A stretch of 64,000 bases of DNA from Phocoena phocoena (Eukaryota > Chordata > Mammalia > Artiodactyla > Phocoenidae). Within the stretch, counting starts at the first letter, position 1. Each line of letters opens with the position of its first letter. Under the pieces are notes generated by a model, which did no database searches, was not told where the DNA came from, and saw nothing but the letters and a program-made list of their open reading frames with translations. The DNA is taken from assembly GCF_963924675.1 (NCBI RefSeq), contig NC_089224.1, positions 71,099,464-71,163,463 on the forward strand, read 5' to 3'. Below are positions 1-11,866 of this stretch, piece by piece. The position numbers and the translations under genes were made by a program.

Positions 1-544
1 CTTAATCTGGATGAGAAGAACTAACACTAGATTAAATAGATTTAGAAACTGACGAGCACCCAAGTTGAGTGCCCTTTCTTCGATACCAGTTTCCCAAAGG
101 GTAAGTATTTTAAGTAGGGTGTGAACATGGGACTAAATGCCACTGAGTCATAAAGTCAGAATGTTAGAAATGTTTCACTTCCTTTTTTTAAATTAATAAA
201 ATATATGTTTTAGGGCAGTTTTAGGTTTACAACAAAATTGAATGGCAAGTACAGAGTTCCAACATAATCTCTATTCCTGCACACGTACAAGTTTCCAGCT
301 ATCGACATCCCACACCAGAGTGGTACATTTGTTACAATCGATGAACTTACTTTGACACATCGTTGTCACCCATAGTTTATATTAGTCCATAACTTACGTT
401 AGGGTTTACTCTTGGTTTTGTACATTCTATGTGTTTGGACAAACGTACAGTGACATGTATCTCCCATTAGGGTTTCAGAATATATGTATATATTTATATT
501 TATAACTATACATAGTTGCAGAAAAGTTTCACTACCCTCCAAAA

Positions 545-555
545 CCTGTGCTCTG
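545..555. repeat. Target-site duplication, left copy (SINE at 556)
   Basis: The 11-bp sequence cctgtgctctg is repeated exactly at 775-785, directly after the A-rich tail. This defines both ends of the SINE insertion. Confidence 0.9.
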
Positions 556-774
556 GGGCTTCCCTGGTGGCGCAGTGGTTGAGAGTCCGCCTGCCGATGC
601 AGGGGACACGGGTTCATGCCCCGGTCCGGGAAGATCCCACATGCTGCGGAGCGGCTGTGCCCGTGAGCCATGGCCGCTGAGCCTGCGCGTCCGGAGCCTG
701 TGCTCCGCAACGGGAGAGGCCACAACAGTGAGAGACCCGCGTACCGCAAAAAACAAACAAACAAACAAAAAACG
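556..774 (+). mobile_element. CHR SINE (short, GC-rich cetacean form), complete
   Basis: A tRNA-Glu-derived, pol III-type SINE. The tRNA-like head carries an A-box region near 'tggtggcgcagtgg' and a B-box at 'gggttcatgcc'. A GC-rich body with many CpGs follows, then an A-rich tail of (caaa) units. It is flanked by an 11-bp direct repeat, cctgtgctctg, at 545-555 and 775-785, the target-site duplication of L1-mediated insertion. It interrupts an old L1. The open frames across it on both strands are accidental products of the CpG-rich body. Confidence 0.93.
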
Positions 775-1749
775 CCTGTGCTCTGCTTACTCATCCCTGT
801 GTCTCCTCCCTTCCTTCCAACCCTTGGCAGCCACTGATCTTCTCACTGTCTCCATAGTTGTACCTTTCCCAGAGTGTCATATAGTTAGAATAATTATACA
901 GTATGTCGCCTTTTCAGATTGGCTTCTTTTACTTAGTAATATCCACTTAACTTTCCTCTATGCGTTTTCATGGCTTGGTAGCTCATTTATTTTAATGATG
1001 AATAACATTACTTTTTCTGGATGTACCACAGTTTATTTATTCATTCACCTACTGAAGGGTGTCTTGATTGCTTCCAAGTTTCGGCAGTTATGAAAAAAGC
1101 TGCTGTAACTATCTATGTGTAATTTTGTGTGTGTGGGCATGTTTTCACTTCATTTTCGATAATAACAAGGAGTGTGATTGCTGGGTCATATGGTAAGATT
1201 ATGTATAGTTTTTTAAGAAATCACCAAACTGTCTTCCGAAGTGGCTGTATCCATTTTGCACTCCTACCAGCAATGAGTGAGAGTTCCTATTGCTGCACAT
1301 CCTCGCCAGCATTTGGTGCTGTCAGCGTTCCAAAGTTCAGCCATTCTAATAGATATGCAGTGGTATCTCATTGTTGTCTTAATTTGTATAGCCCAGGTGA
1401 CATATGATGTGGAGAATCTGTTAATATGTGTATTTGCCATATGCATACCTTCTGTGGTCTTTTGCCCATTTCATTCATTTCTAAATAGAGTTTTACAAGT
1501 TCTTTGTATATTTTGAATAATGGTGCTTTTTCCGATGTGTTTTTTTGCAAATATTTTCCTCCAGTTTTTGGCTTGTCTTCTCATTCTCGTGATCAGTTTC
1601 TTTTCTCAAGTACATGAAGGAGAAAGTCTCTTTTAACATTGACACATCTCCCCTTTCAACAAATACAGAGCAGGATACAGACAACAGTGTATTAGTTCCA
1701 TTTCACAGTTACTTTCTATTAGTGGTAATGTAAGCTTTTCTTTTTATTA

Positions 1750-2704
1750 AAATATTTTATTTTAAAATGATGGAGCAGAATATGGAGGCCAGAAATAAAC
1801 CCATGTATATGTGGTCAATTAACTTACGATGGAAGAACCAAGAATATACAATGGAGAAAGGACAGTCTCTTCAATAAATGGTTTTGGGAAACTGAACAGT
1901 CACATGCAAAAGAGTGAAACTCAACCATTATCTTACACCATACACAAAAATTAACTCACAAGGGATTAAAGACTTGAATGTAAGACTCAAAGCTGTAAAA
2001 TTCCTAGAAGAAAACATAGGCAGTAAGCTCCTTGACAGTGGCCTTGGCAATGATTTTTTGGATTTGACACCAAAACTAAAAATAAACAAGTGGGACTATA
2101 TCAAACTAAAATACTTCTGCACAGCAGAGGAAATCATCAACAAAATGAAAAAGGAACCTACTGAATGGGAGAACATATTTGCAAATAATATATCTGGTAA
2201 GGGATTAATATCCAAAATATGTAAAGAACACATACAACTCAATAGCAGAAAATGAACAGTCGGATTAAAAAATGGGCAGAGGATCTGAATAGACATTTTT
2301 CCAAAGAAGACATACAGGTGGCCAACAGATGCATGAAAAGATGCTCAACATCACTTATCATCAGGGAAATGCAAATCAAAACCACAATGAGATACCATCT
2401 CACACCAGTCAGAATGGCCATCATCAAAAGGAACGCAAGTAACAAATGTTGTGGAGGAGGTGGAGAAAAGGGGACCCTTGCTCACCATTGGTGGGTGGTA
2501 GCCACTGGAAAACAGTCTGGAGGTTCCTCAAAAAAAATGGTGATCCAGCAGTTCCACTGCCGGATATTTTTCTGAAGGAAATGAAGACTTATTGAAAAAC
2601 ATATCTGCACCCCCATGTTCATTGCAGCATTATTTACAACAGCCAAGATTTGGAAACAACCTAAGTGTCCACTGATGGATGAATGGATAAGGAAGATGTG
2701 GCGC

Positions 2705-2737
<33 letters not shown>

Positions 2738-3250
2738 CTACACATATACCTATACATAATGCAATATTTTTCAGCCATAAAAAAGAAGGAATTTTTTCCA
2801 TTTGTGACAACTTGGATGGACCTTAAGGACATTATGTTAAGTGAAATAAATTAGATGAGAAAGACATATACTGTATGGTCTCACTTGAAATCTAAAACAA
2901 AACAAAAAGAAAATACCAAACTCATAGAAACAGAGAACAGATTGGTGATTGCCAGAGGGGTTGGGGAGGGCAAAATGGGTTAAGGTGGTCAAAAGGTACA
3001 AACTTGAAGTTATAAAGTAAATAAGTCCTGAATATGTAATGTACAGCATGGTGACTATAGTTAATAGTACCATATTGCTTATTTGAAAGTGGCTAAGAGA
3101 GTAGATCTTAAAAGTTTGCGTCACAAGAAAAAAGTCTGTAACTGTACCTGGTGATGGATGTTAACAAAACTTATTGTAGTGATCATTTCATAAAATATAC
3201 ATATATCAAATCATTGTAATGATATATGTCAATTATATCACAATAAAAAT
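1750..3250 (+). mobile_element. Old L1 (L1MA-like) 3' portion with ORF2 C-terminus and 3'UTR
   Basis: This fragment includes the last part of ORF2 and a full 3'UTR. Translated pieces at 1914-2255 and 2252-2575 show L1 ORF2 C-terminal signatures: '[20 protein letters not shown]', '[20 protein letters not shown]', and a remnant of the C-terminal Cys-rich motif ([17 protein letters not shown]). Frameshifts separate the pieces. The 3'UTR has 'gattggtgattgccagaggg' and ends with 'aattatatcacaataaaaat'. An (AT)13 tract at 2705-2730 has grown inside it. It is more diverged than the L1 copies at 13-20 kb and 43-48 kb. Confidence 0.85.
2705..2730. repeat. (AT)13 microsatellite
   Basis: A pure AT dinucleotide run inside the old L1, where the usual element has a short 'atatatataca' stretch. 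It looks like expansion of that seed. Confidence 0.95.
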
Positions 3251-3254
3251 ACTT

Positions 3255-3520
3255 TATTTTATTGACCAGATATTCAAATGGTACAATACTCAAAAGTACA
3301 AAGAGGTATACCCTTACCTTTTCATCACCCAAATTTTCTACAAAGACAACTACATTAAACAATTTCTTACTGGTATTTTCAGGGATATATTAAGTTCATA
3401 ATAGTGTGTGTGTATGTGTATTTATAGTTAGTTTTTTAAAACATAACTGATAGTATATTATTCATGCTATTCTGCACATTGCTTTTTTTCTATTAAACAT
3501 TTATCTGGAGGTCCCAGATG
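3255..3520 (-). mobile_element. Old L1 3'UTR-like fragment
   Basis: AT-rich sequence resembling the reverse complement of an L1M 3'UTR. It has 'ttcatgctattctgcacattgctttttttc' type sequence (near 3461-3490) and a degraded start with 'tacaaagaggtataccctta'. No ORF is present. Assigned by likeness to family patterns only. Confidence 0.45.
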
Positions 3521-4550
3521 TGGAAAAAATATTGAAGCTAATTTATGGATGGTTGAAGATTGGTCAACTGTTTACACTATATTGTCACTTTCCTATTGCC
3601 CTTAAGTGAAAACAGGATATGTTGCTGAAAATTTTGCTCCAAAAATAGAAGTTAAATAATTAAATGAGGTCTAATTATATGGCTTTTGCTCCCACATTTG
3701 GTCCTTTTGCTCTTTGTGTTGTCTTTTTCCTTGAAGTCGAGGAAGGAATAGAGCCTCACTTACCCACCAGAGAGGTCTGCAAAGAAAAAATAGTGTTAAT
3801 GAACATTTTTATCCCTTACTCATTTAGAGGAGTCTGGAGCGTGAATCAAACTAACAAAAGGGGAAATGGTTTTTCCTAACGGCTTTCGCTCTGGAAAGCT
3901 AAGGCAGATTTAACAAAAAGATGCTAATAGTCTGATTTGCTGAGGTCCATGCAAACAAGTCCATAAATTGCAGCAGCTCTGGAAAACTGTTCTATTCAAG
4001 TTACAGGCAATCAACCTGACACAACCTTTGGACTCACCTGTTTTCCTTATCTCATAGGCAGTGTTTTTGTCTGCAACTAGGTTTTCACCAAAAATACGTT
4101 TAGCCAGATTAAAAGCATTTTTAAACCAACTCAGATGCCAACCTTTATGAATTTGAGCATATTCAGCTTCAAATGGGTATGTTTTCAGGGGGTCAGAAAT
4201 TTCAGCTTCACTGTGGTCTGGGCTAGTTGGCTCTGTTCCTTAGTGGATGTAGCCAAGGTCTGGAGTTAAAGTTCCATGTGGGGCAAAAGAAAAGCTGTTC
4301 ATTTGCTCTAAATGATGCCATGGATCTCAGCCAGTCTTCCACCGAGTGCATGAGGTTTTGCTGCAGGCATTATAGGCAAGTTAACAGGTGATCTAGGACA
4401 GACCTGCCTCATCATTGGGGCAAGAATCCAATAAGGTGAAAGCACGTATGATTAATTAATTTGTTAAACATCGCCTTAAAATTTTCAAAATGCTCTGTTA
4501 ATTCTAAAAAACATCCTGAGTGAATAATATAATAATAATATCGACCATGA
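3521..4550. other. Single-copy sequence, no gene seen
   Basis: I see no repeat, exon-like ORF or RNA gene here. The longest open frame (3664-3879, 71 codons) has no recognisable domain and is within chance expectation for AT-rich DNA. Confidence 0.5.
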
Positions 4551-4554
4551 TTAT

Positions 4555-4712
4555 TATTGCTGTTATTATTATTACCATTTTATCTAGTTCAGGAAGCTAG
4601 GGGTCAGAGTTTAGAAATTGGGCAATATTCATATAGCTAGAGGGCACATCCTAACTCAAATCTGGGTCCTTCAACTCCAAATCATGAGTCAGTGACCTCA
4701 CCATTATACAGA
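4555..4712 (-). mobile_element. MIR SINE remnant
   Basis: The reverse complement follows the MIR pattern: an inverted 'TCTGGGTTcaAAT' B-box region near 4660 and the inverted 'gcaagtt..ctaaa' core. It is heavily diverged, as expected of this ancient tRNA-derived SINE shared by mammals. An (aat/att)n patch lies at its left edge near 4530-4575. Confidence 0.6.
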
Positions 4713-6540
4713 TAGAAAAATCATGTTTCTTAAATCACCTACCTGCTACCTCAAACTGACTTCGGCTAGCATCTGTGTTCTTTAATATCATAATCGCATA
4801 TAAAAAACTTAGGTGGGATACAGTTGGATGTAAATCATGACATATGTTTTCCTTTATTTTTCTAAAATCCCAAATGGTGGCACATTATCACACCGTTCTG
4901 TTCACTGCTTTTGCCGATTAAACGTGTATGGGGTGGGTGGGGGAAGCTGGATATGGCAGAAATGTTGCGGCTGCTACATGAATGGGTGAAGATCGTGTGA
5001 GTCATGTCTGCTGAAATATTCAAAAGAAGATTCTTCTTTTCCTCTGCATCATAATTATGAAAGGAAGACGAAGGGTTTTGTAAGAAACACTTTGTCTCGA
5101 GAGATGTTCCAGGGCTGTTGAGGATTTGATCCCATGATTTCATGCTCAAATACGAAACTTATAAAGGGGTGAGCAGGGGTTTCATTCGTGTTCAAGCTAT
5201 TTGAGCTGAGCCAGCTGTTTCCAGAGCAAAGATTATAATGCAGGAAGTTCATGTGCTAAAAGAAAATGCCAGAGTACAACAATGAGGAACGGTAATTATA
5301 GTCCCTGTAGATAATGCTTCTTCAACTCGGGGCGTAAAGACGTCTGCAGTGCAAACAAGGCCAGGGCCATTTTCCATGTAGCAGGTAACTCATTCCAGCT
5401 GTTTGGCCATATCTTCCTCTGCCAGAGCCTTTCCCCAGAGGTAGCATTAGCTCCAGGTGCTCTAAGCTGAATACTGTGAAAGATAGCGATTTTGCAGCCT
5501 GTCTGGTAGTTTCTTCAAGGAAAAATATGTTCCCATCACCAAGTCTCTACTACAGGGAACACAGATTCACCTTGATGCTGCACTTTATGGATAAGAACAC
5601 TTGACGCTGCAGACCCAAGTGGGCTGCATTTTCTGCCACTTCATCGCTGACCACACTTTCCTCAAGACATTTGATTGCAGCAAAGTATAAAGGCATTTGT
5701 CCAAAATTTTTGAGACCCACCCAAGGGCCAGATAAATGTCGTCATGTTTATCTTCTGGAATCAGGGCTTAGGGACAGGGTTAAGGGAAAGATCTCTCCCG
5801 TTTCAAATCAAGTTTACTGGAAATGAAGCAGTGAAGCAATCGTACTTCACACAAAATGCTGTGTTTCTGGCTCTGTGAGACATGATCGTCAGGCATGCTG
5901 TAATGACTCTTCATTTGTCTTACCTTTGAATGTCATACACTTGTCTTACTTATATTCTTGGATGCAGTATTGCAGAGGACAAAAATTATCAACTTGGGCA
6001 AGGCAGGTTTGCTTAGATCTCTCTGGTTGTGGGTACCTAACACTGACAAATCTATGTTTTTTAAATCCAGGGTAAGTACATATCCATCAGTCTGAAGTAT
6101 GCATCCTTGTACATGTTTGAGTCATTTTTATAATTCTCTGGAGATGAGAACAAACTTGTAGCAGTAAGTACTTTAAAAAACAAACTACCGACACATTATG
6201 AGTGTGTAAGCTGTTGAAAATTATACAAAATTCAGAAAATAAGGAGACTAGAAAGTAATGTAAGTAACTTGTGGTATCATTGGCCCCTCACCCATCCCCC
6301 ATGAGACAAATACGCATTGCGTGTTGAACCTAACACTTACACGTGGTTGATTCGGCAGCCCCCATCTGGTGGATGGTATTCACTGTTTTCCTGCACACAC
6401 GATGCTCTTCACCCCTCTTTGACTTTGCACAAAGTGTTCCCTCTTGTGGATATTGTATTCCTCTTACTTCATTTATTAAAGTCTTACTTTGGAGGAAACT
6501 GTTATTTATCTCCCGTTTCTAGAAACCATCTTCAGTATTA
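4713..6540. other. Mostly single-copy sequence
   Basis: No gene recognised. About 4800-4935 weakly resembles an inverted L1M 3'UTR ('caccgttctgttcactgctttt'). The rest shows no repeat I can name. Open frames here are all under 100 codons with no domain. Confidence 0.45.
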
Positions 6541-6945
6541 GTTGAATGTGGAGCTGGACATGTGGCTCCCCAGAATAAACACCACATTTTTCAGCTTCTC
6601 TTGCATTGAGATGTGACCCTGTGACTGAGTCCTGGCCAATGACCTATAAGCAGAAGTGTCCAGTAGCAGCATCTGGAAATCTCCCTTATTATTCTTTGCC
6701 CCTTTTCTCTCCACTGCTGACCAGCATGGAGACAAGGTGGCTGGAGCTGGGAGAGCTATCTCGGTGGCATTGTGCTTGGAGTTAATGCTTGGTGAAGCAT
6801 TAGGTAGAGGGAGCCTGAATCCCTGATACAGACATAGGCTGCCCAGCGCTGGATGCCTGCCCTTTGACTTAGAAATTTGTTTTTCTCTACAATCTAAAGT
6901 ATCTAAACCATTGTTATTTTGGGGTTTCTGTCATTCTTAGTGAAC
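6541..6945 (+). mobile_element. LTR-like relic (MaLR/MER type)
   Basis: The order of motifs matches an old mammalian LTR-type repeat: 'gctggacatgtggctcc', 'gtcctggccaatgacctat', 'ggtggctggagctggga', and a 3' part ending 'aaaccattgttattttgggg'. A similar but separately diverged element lies at 34,520-34,940. Family name not certain. No coding sequence. Confidence 0.45.
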
Positions 6946-6984
6946 TTAATTCTAAGAAAATCGACTGTCCTATGCTTTAAAGCT

Positions 6985-7110
6985 TTTTTTTTTTTTTTTT
7001 GACCGTGTCACATGGCTTTGTGGGCTCTTAGTTCCCCAACCAGGGATCGAACCTGGGCCCTCGGCAGTGAAAGCACAGAGTCCTAACCACTGGACTGCCA
7101 GGGAATTCCC
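6985..7110 (-). mobile_element. CHR-1-like SINE, short old copy
   Basis: On the minus strand it starts 'gggaattccctggcagtcca' and has a B-box at 'ggttcgatccc', then 'ggggaactaagagcccacaa', ending in a 17-base poly-A (poly-T on the plus strand near 6984-7000). Only the tRNA-like head and a short tail are present. A target-site duplication 'taaagct' is seen at 6978-6984 and 7111-7117; with a one-base gap it can be extended into the T run. More diverged than the GC-rich copies. Confidence 0.85.
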
Positions 7111-7117
7111 TAAAGCT

Positions 7118-7779
7118 CTTTTTAATGCCAGTGTCATGTGTAGGAATACAGAGCTATGGGTGAAGGCCATTGATTGCCCCAAATTTCTTGAGCACATGGA
7201 GGTCTTTTTGGCTCTCTCTTCTTTTCTCGTAGACTCCTCAAAGCCCCCTCTTCTCCAGTCTCCCTCTCTAGTCAGTGTTCTTATTTTCAGAGCGGGGCAT
7301 CATCCCTTTTAAGGAATTTTCTGGAATACCAGGTTTTTACTTTGAATCAGGCTTGTAACATGGTGGCCCAGAGGCCTCATCTCTAGCTCATTTGACCTCT
7401 CACCTCCAGTCCTCTAGAAACTCTCTGGGATATTAGAAGCTCATGTTCCCTAAGTCTACTGGCCCATAACCTGTATCTCTATCTGTGATTCCAGGGCCCT
7501 CGATGTCCCTTCCATGCTCCCCAGTGTTCTCTTTCCCTCTCTCTGTGGTTTCCAGGCCCCACACCAGGGCTTCAGGCACACCCCCTATGCCTCTCTAGCA
7601 TTCCTGAGCCCTCATTATGCCAACAATCAGTGCAAGACATCCTGTAGTCACATTTCAGGGCTCCAGGATTCATTCACATTTATACCCCAGAGGCCTTTTT
7701 CAATGCAGAGATCAACACCTGGCTCCATCTGTCTTGATGCTTTCTATACGGTCGGGTTAGCTTTATCAGAATCTCTCAC
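7118..7779. other. Single-copy sequence, no gene seen
   Basis: Pyrimidine-rich DNA with several short open frames. The longest, starting at 7514, is 132 codons but runs into old L1 sequence and has no domain. I see no splice-bounded exon pattern that I would trust. Confidence 0.4.
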
Positions 7780-8800
7780 AGTCAATTTTTATTTTTATTT
7801 TTTTTGCTGGATGGTAAAAGTAATAAATACTGTAGAAAATGTGGAAATACAGAAACATATAGAGGCAAAAATGAGTCTCTCAATCTCTTATCCTAGAGGG
7901 AAGCATATCTAACATATTTATTTCCTTATAGCCTCTGTGTGTCTGTATATTCTTAATTTTACAGTGGTACTCTCATACTTCCTATGCAATTTTGTGTCTA
8001 TCTCTCAGCTATAACACCTCGCTCCCCTAATAATGTCTCACCACTCTCTTGTATGCCTAGAATTTTTGTATTAAAAATATTTACCAGTGTTAAGGTTAAA
8101 ACAGTCTCATTAAAAAAATTTGCATTTCTTTGATTACAACTGAAGTTGAATTATTTTTGCTGTTCATTATTAATTTGTATTTCTTTTAAGTTTCTTTATG
8201 TCCTTGATGATTTATCTGGGATCATCATTCTTAACATTTGAGGAAACAATTTAAAAAAGAATTTTAACCCTTTGCTTCTCCTATTTAATGAATATATTTT
8301 TTCCCCCAGTTTTCTTTTTCTTTTTTTAAAATATAAATGTATTTATTTGTTTTTGGCTATGTTGGGTCTTCGTTGCTGCACGTGGGCTTTCTCTAGTTGC
8401 GGTGAGTGGGGGCTACTCTTCATTGCGGTGTGTGGGCTTCTCACTGCGGTGACTTCTATTGTGGAGCACAGGCTCTAGGTGTGGGCTTCAGTAGTTGTGG
8501 CACATGGGCTCAGTAGTTGTGGCTCATGGGCTCTAGAGCGCAGGCTCAGTAGTGTGGCTCACGGGCTTAGTTGCTCCACGGCATGTGGGATCTTCCCAGA
8601 CCAGGGCTCGAACCCATGTCCCCTGCACCGGCAGGCGGATTCTTAACCACTGCGCCACCAGGGAAGTCCCTCCCCCAGTTTTCAGTTTGCCTTTTAATTT
8701 GGCTCATGATAGTTTTGATTAAAAGCCATGTAAATGATTATGGAATCAAATGCATTTTTTCTGGCACTTTTCATATATTTTAACTTTAGAAAATCTTTCT
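7780..8800 (-). mobile_element. Old L1M 3' part, split by a CHR-1 SINE
   Basis: Left of the SINE the plus strand shows the inverted ORF2 end with 'atttgcatttctttgattac' (near 8122) and 'aaccctttg' near 8266. Right of it the same element continues as 'agtttgccttttaatttggc' (near 8684). The two halves join sensibly if the SINE and one copy of its target-site duplication are removed. No coding frame survives. Confidence 0.7.
8315..8670 (-). mobile_element. CHR-1 SINE, long form
   Basis: A 356-bp SINE. On the minus strand it begins 'gggacttccctggtggcgca', with a B-box at 'gggttcgagccc', then the longer body typical of the older CHR form ('gagcccatgagccacaacta', several 'gaagccc' units), ending in an A/T-rich tail. 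A 13-bp direct repeat, tcccccagttttc, flanks it exactly at 8302-8314 and 8671-8683. It lies inside an old L1. Confidence 0.93.
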
Positions 8801-9040
8801 CCACCCCTCACCCCCAAAGCTAACTGTTAGTAACTCAGAAATTCTCACTTTTCTCCACTTGTTAACAGTAATACTTTCATTAAATTCTATTAAATTTCCT
8901 GTCTCCCAGGGATCTGTTTTGGGCTTTCGTTCAGTCTCATTTATCTTTTCATTCTTGTATCAATATTATTACCTTCATTATTATAGATCACAATTAATAA
9001 ATTATTTCATCCCGTAATTACTGAAAATCTAATTATTGAA
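8801..9040. other. Unassigned AT-rich sequence
   Basis: No ORF or repeat recognised. It lies between an old L1 and an L2 relic. Confidence 0.4.
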
Positions 9041-10855
9041 CATCTACGTTCAACATCTATTGAACGTCAGAAACTGTGCTTGACATGGGGATACAGCAGT
9101 GCACTAGGTGGACATAGTTCCTGCCCTCACATTCATGGTTTCTAGTGCAGGAAACTGGAGAGTAACTGACATTTTACGTGTCAACCCAATGAAACATGAG
9201 CAATGAGAAGAGAGGCACAAGGTATTGAGAGAACATATGGTAAGGGTCTACCCCAGCCTTGAAGTCAGTGAGGCCTCCTCGAGGAGGAACATCTAAGTTT
9301 AGTCCTGAGGTTTATAGTAGGCAGTCACATATATAAGAAAGAAGTTGAAGATGAATGGAACAGCAGCTAGAAAGCCCAAAGGTCAATAGAGAGCCTGATG
9401 CATTTGAGAAATTGAAAGTACTTCTGTGTGCCTAGAACAGAGTGCAGAAGGTTGGTTCTGGACAGGGGACTGGCTGGTCAACAGGGGACAAACCACATTA
9501 AGGAGCATGGCCTTTAACCTGACGGTCATTAGGAATCATCGAAAAGGTTGTAGGTAAGAGTGACTTGGGGCTTCCCTGGTGGCGCCCTGGTGGTGGTTAG
9601 GAATCCACCTGCCAATGCAGAGGACACGGGTTTGAGCCCTGGTTCAGGAAGATCCCACGTGCTGCAGAGCAGCTAGGCCTGTGTGCCACAACTACTGAGC
9701 CTGCACTCTAGAGCCCACGCACCTAGAGCTGGTGCTCCAAGATGAGAGAGGCCACTGCAATGAGAGGCCCGCGCATGGCAATGAAGAGTAGCCCCCCGCT
9801 CACCGCAACTAAAAAGAAAGCCCACGCACAGCAACAAAGACCCAACGCAGCCAAAAGTAAATTAATTAATTAAAAAAAAAAAGAGTGACTTCACCAGATT
9901 CACATATAAGTAAGATTTGTCTGGCTGCAATATGGAGGATCAGTTGGAGTGGATGCAAAAAAATTGTGGCAGGAAAATTGGTTGTTCTAATAAATCAGAA
10001 GAAAAGTGATGCAGGTATGAGCTAGGATATTGGCACCACAAATAAAAAGATTTGGATGGATTTGACAAAGGTGGTATATTTGGATGATATTTGGGAGGTA
10101 AAATTAACAGAATTTGGTAATTGATTAGACATGTAAAATAAGAAGGTGGGAAGAATCAGAGCTGACACCACAGGGCCATTGGGTACACATTGATTCCATT
10201 CACTGAGAGGGAATGCAAGAAAGATGAGTAAGACATGGGAGATGATATTTTTTGTATATGTCAAGTTTGAGATGTGTGTGATACACCCAAGACTACGTGT
10301 CCAATAGGCTGTTGAAGTCTGGATTAGAGTGAGATGATCTGGAGTGCAGATTTGGGTGTCTTCAGTATTTAAAGAGTGGATTAAGCTATAAGACTGAATG
10401 TGATCTCCCAGGCAGGGTCCACAGAGTGAAAATAACAGAGGCTCCAAAGAACATGAAGATTGAAGGTGCAAGCAGAGGATGGAGAGCCACAAAATGAGAC
10501 AGAACAAGCCGCCAGAGGGAGGGCAGAGAAACGGGAGAGTGTGGTGTCTTAGAAGTAGAGGGAAGATTGTTTCTTAGAAAAGGGGACTGATAATATTGTC
10601 AGATACTCCTGTGATAATCAGTAACATCCTGTGATAAAGACCGTAGAATTGTCCTTGGCTTTAGCAACAAGTATGTTGCCTTGAAGGGAACAGTTTTGGT
10701 GGCCTAGACAGAGGGCACAAGACAGATTGCAGTGAACTGGAGAGTAAATGGGAAGGAAGGAAATGGAGATGGACACTATTGACAACTCTAAAAATTATGA
10801 CTATTAAGGGAAGAACAGAAGAGAGTGATAGCTAAAAGGAGATGTGAGAACAGTG
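9041..10855 (-). mobile_element. L2 LINE relic, about 1.5 kb of element, split by a SINE
   Basis: Read on the minus strand, this is the RT end of ORF2 and the 3'UTR of LINE-2. The 3'UTR end is seen inverted near 9060-9300 ('ggggatacagcagtgcacta', 'gaggcctcctcgaggagga'). Inverted ORF2 text includes 'gatttgtctggctgcaatat' (near 9915) and 'gtgtggtgtcttagaagtag' (near 10538). The 161-codon frame at 10022-10507 on the minus strand is a degenerate piece of the L2 ORF2 C-terminal region. A CHR-1 SINE interrupts it at 9567-9880. Very old and not functional. Confidence 0.75.
9567..9880 (+). mobile_element. CHR-1 SINE, long form, with an 11-bp head duplication
   Basis: A 314-bp SINE with tRNA-like head, B-box 'gggtttgagccc', a long body ('gagcccacgcacctagagct') and an A-rich tail preceded by 'taaattaattaatt'. 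The target-site duplication aagagtgactt is exact at 9556-9566 and 9881-9891. The unit 'ccctggtgg' occurs twice, at 9574-9582 and 9585-9593, so the head has an 11-bp tandem duplication in the A-box region. Other copies in this window lack it. It is inserted in an L2. Confidence 0.93.
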
Positions 10856-11866
10856 CAAATCAGTCTTTCCATCCAGGAATATTTTTATGACTCTCCTATT
10901 TTCTCAAATTTTTTGTAGTTCTCTGGAAAGTTTACAGCGCTCTGTGCGATTTTGCAAATTTCTTGTTATGGTTGTTTCTGGCTAACTGATACTTTTTTCT
11001 CTTATTTTAAATATAATTTTAAAATTCTTATGACCTCATAGTTACTATACAGCTATTGCTGGTATACAAGAATCATATAGATTTCTTAGATAGAGAGATG
11101 AGATAGATAAATATAATTATCTTGTTTCCCTCCACTCTTGAAATCTCATATCATTTAATATATTATTATATTATTTATTAATAATAATTTGATATTTTAA
11201 TAGTTAAAATTGATTATCTTGAGTTTTCTGTGTATGTAAGTACTGATGATTTACTTATTTTTTATTATTATAAGTGTTTTATCTCATTTCCTCCCATGGT
11301 TTTAAGGGAAGGAACTATGCCTTAGAATATAAAATTAAAAGAGACCTTGGAAATCACCTAGACTAATGTTTTCATTTTTAAAAAAGAACTGAGGTTAAGA
11401 GCAGTTAAGTCTCTACAGTCATTCATGTGTTTTCCTGGTACTGTTACAACACCATAAAATAAATGTACATTCACTTTCCCCAGAACATGTCAGCTTTAGG
11501 ATGGGGGAGAGAATATTAAAGGTTTATATTATATTAATTATAGTAATAAAATATAACTAATTCAGTGGAACCTCCAGCAACACTTTCAGAAGCTAATTAA
11601 ATTTTACTCTTGCTGCTGGTGCCAACATGCACTGCTTGGTGGCCTTGACTGGCTCCTACTACTTCTCTCATCTCAGCAAGACCACATAGGTGGATTTTGT
11701 GCCATCACCACTCTCAGGTTGCCACCTCTCACAGGAAGAAAGTGTTCTCTCCCTTTCTATTGGCACTTACACTTTTTTCACTGATTTTGCAAAGCAACAT
11801 CCCCACTGCCAACAAATGTGGTACAGGTTCCCAGGCCCTAGGTTGGAGGCCCTTTGAAAGGCCTTC
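10856..11866. other. AT-rich sequence without a gene
   Basis: No ORF of note. About 11,345-11,410 ('gagaccttggaaatcaccta') resembles an ancient SINE-type core seen again near 33,590-33,700, too diverged to name with confidence. The rest shows nothing I can identify. Confidence 0.4.

Larger units (their letters stand above)
180..1730 (-). mobile_element. Old L1 (L1M-type) 3' part, split by a SINE
   Basis: Read on the minus strand, this is the 3'UTR and the C-terminal part of ORF2 of an ancient LINE-1. The plus strand shows the usual reversed ORF2 landmarks: 'gattgctgggtcatatggta' near 1178, 'gtggctgtatccattttgca' near 1241, and 'tggtatctcattgt' near 1361. No open frame survives. A CHR SINE at 556-774 sits inside it, so the L1 is older than the SINE. 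The subfamily cannot be fixed by eye. Confidence 0.75.

Noticed and set aside
556..630. Functional tRNA gene
   Set aside because: The A- and B-boxes belong to the tRNA-derived head of a SINE; the cloverleaf is not intact and the element has a SINE body, A tail and target-site duplication.
548..1093. 181-codon plus-strand open frame
   Set aside because: It starts in a CHR SINE and runs into antisense old L1; the CpG-rich SINE body lacks stops by composition. The same type of frame recurs at each SINE copy (for example 57,160, 59,764 and 63,702).
10022..10507. 161-codon minus-strand open frame as a host gene
   Set aside because: It lies within an L2 relic in sense orientation and is best read as decayed L2 ORF2 sequence in a shifted frame.
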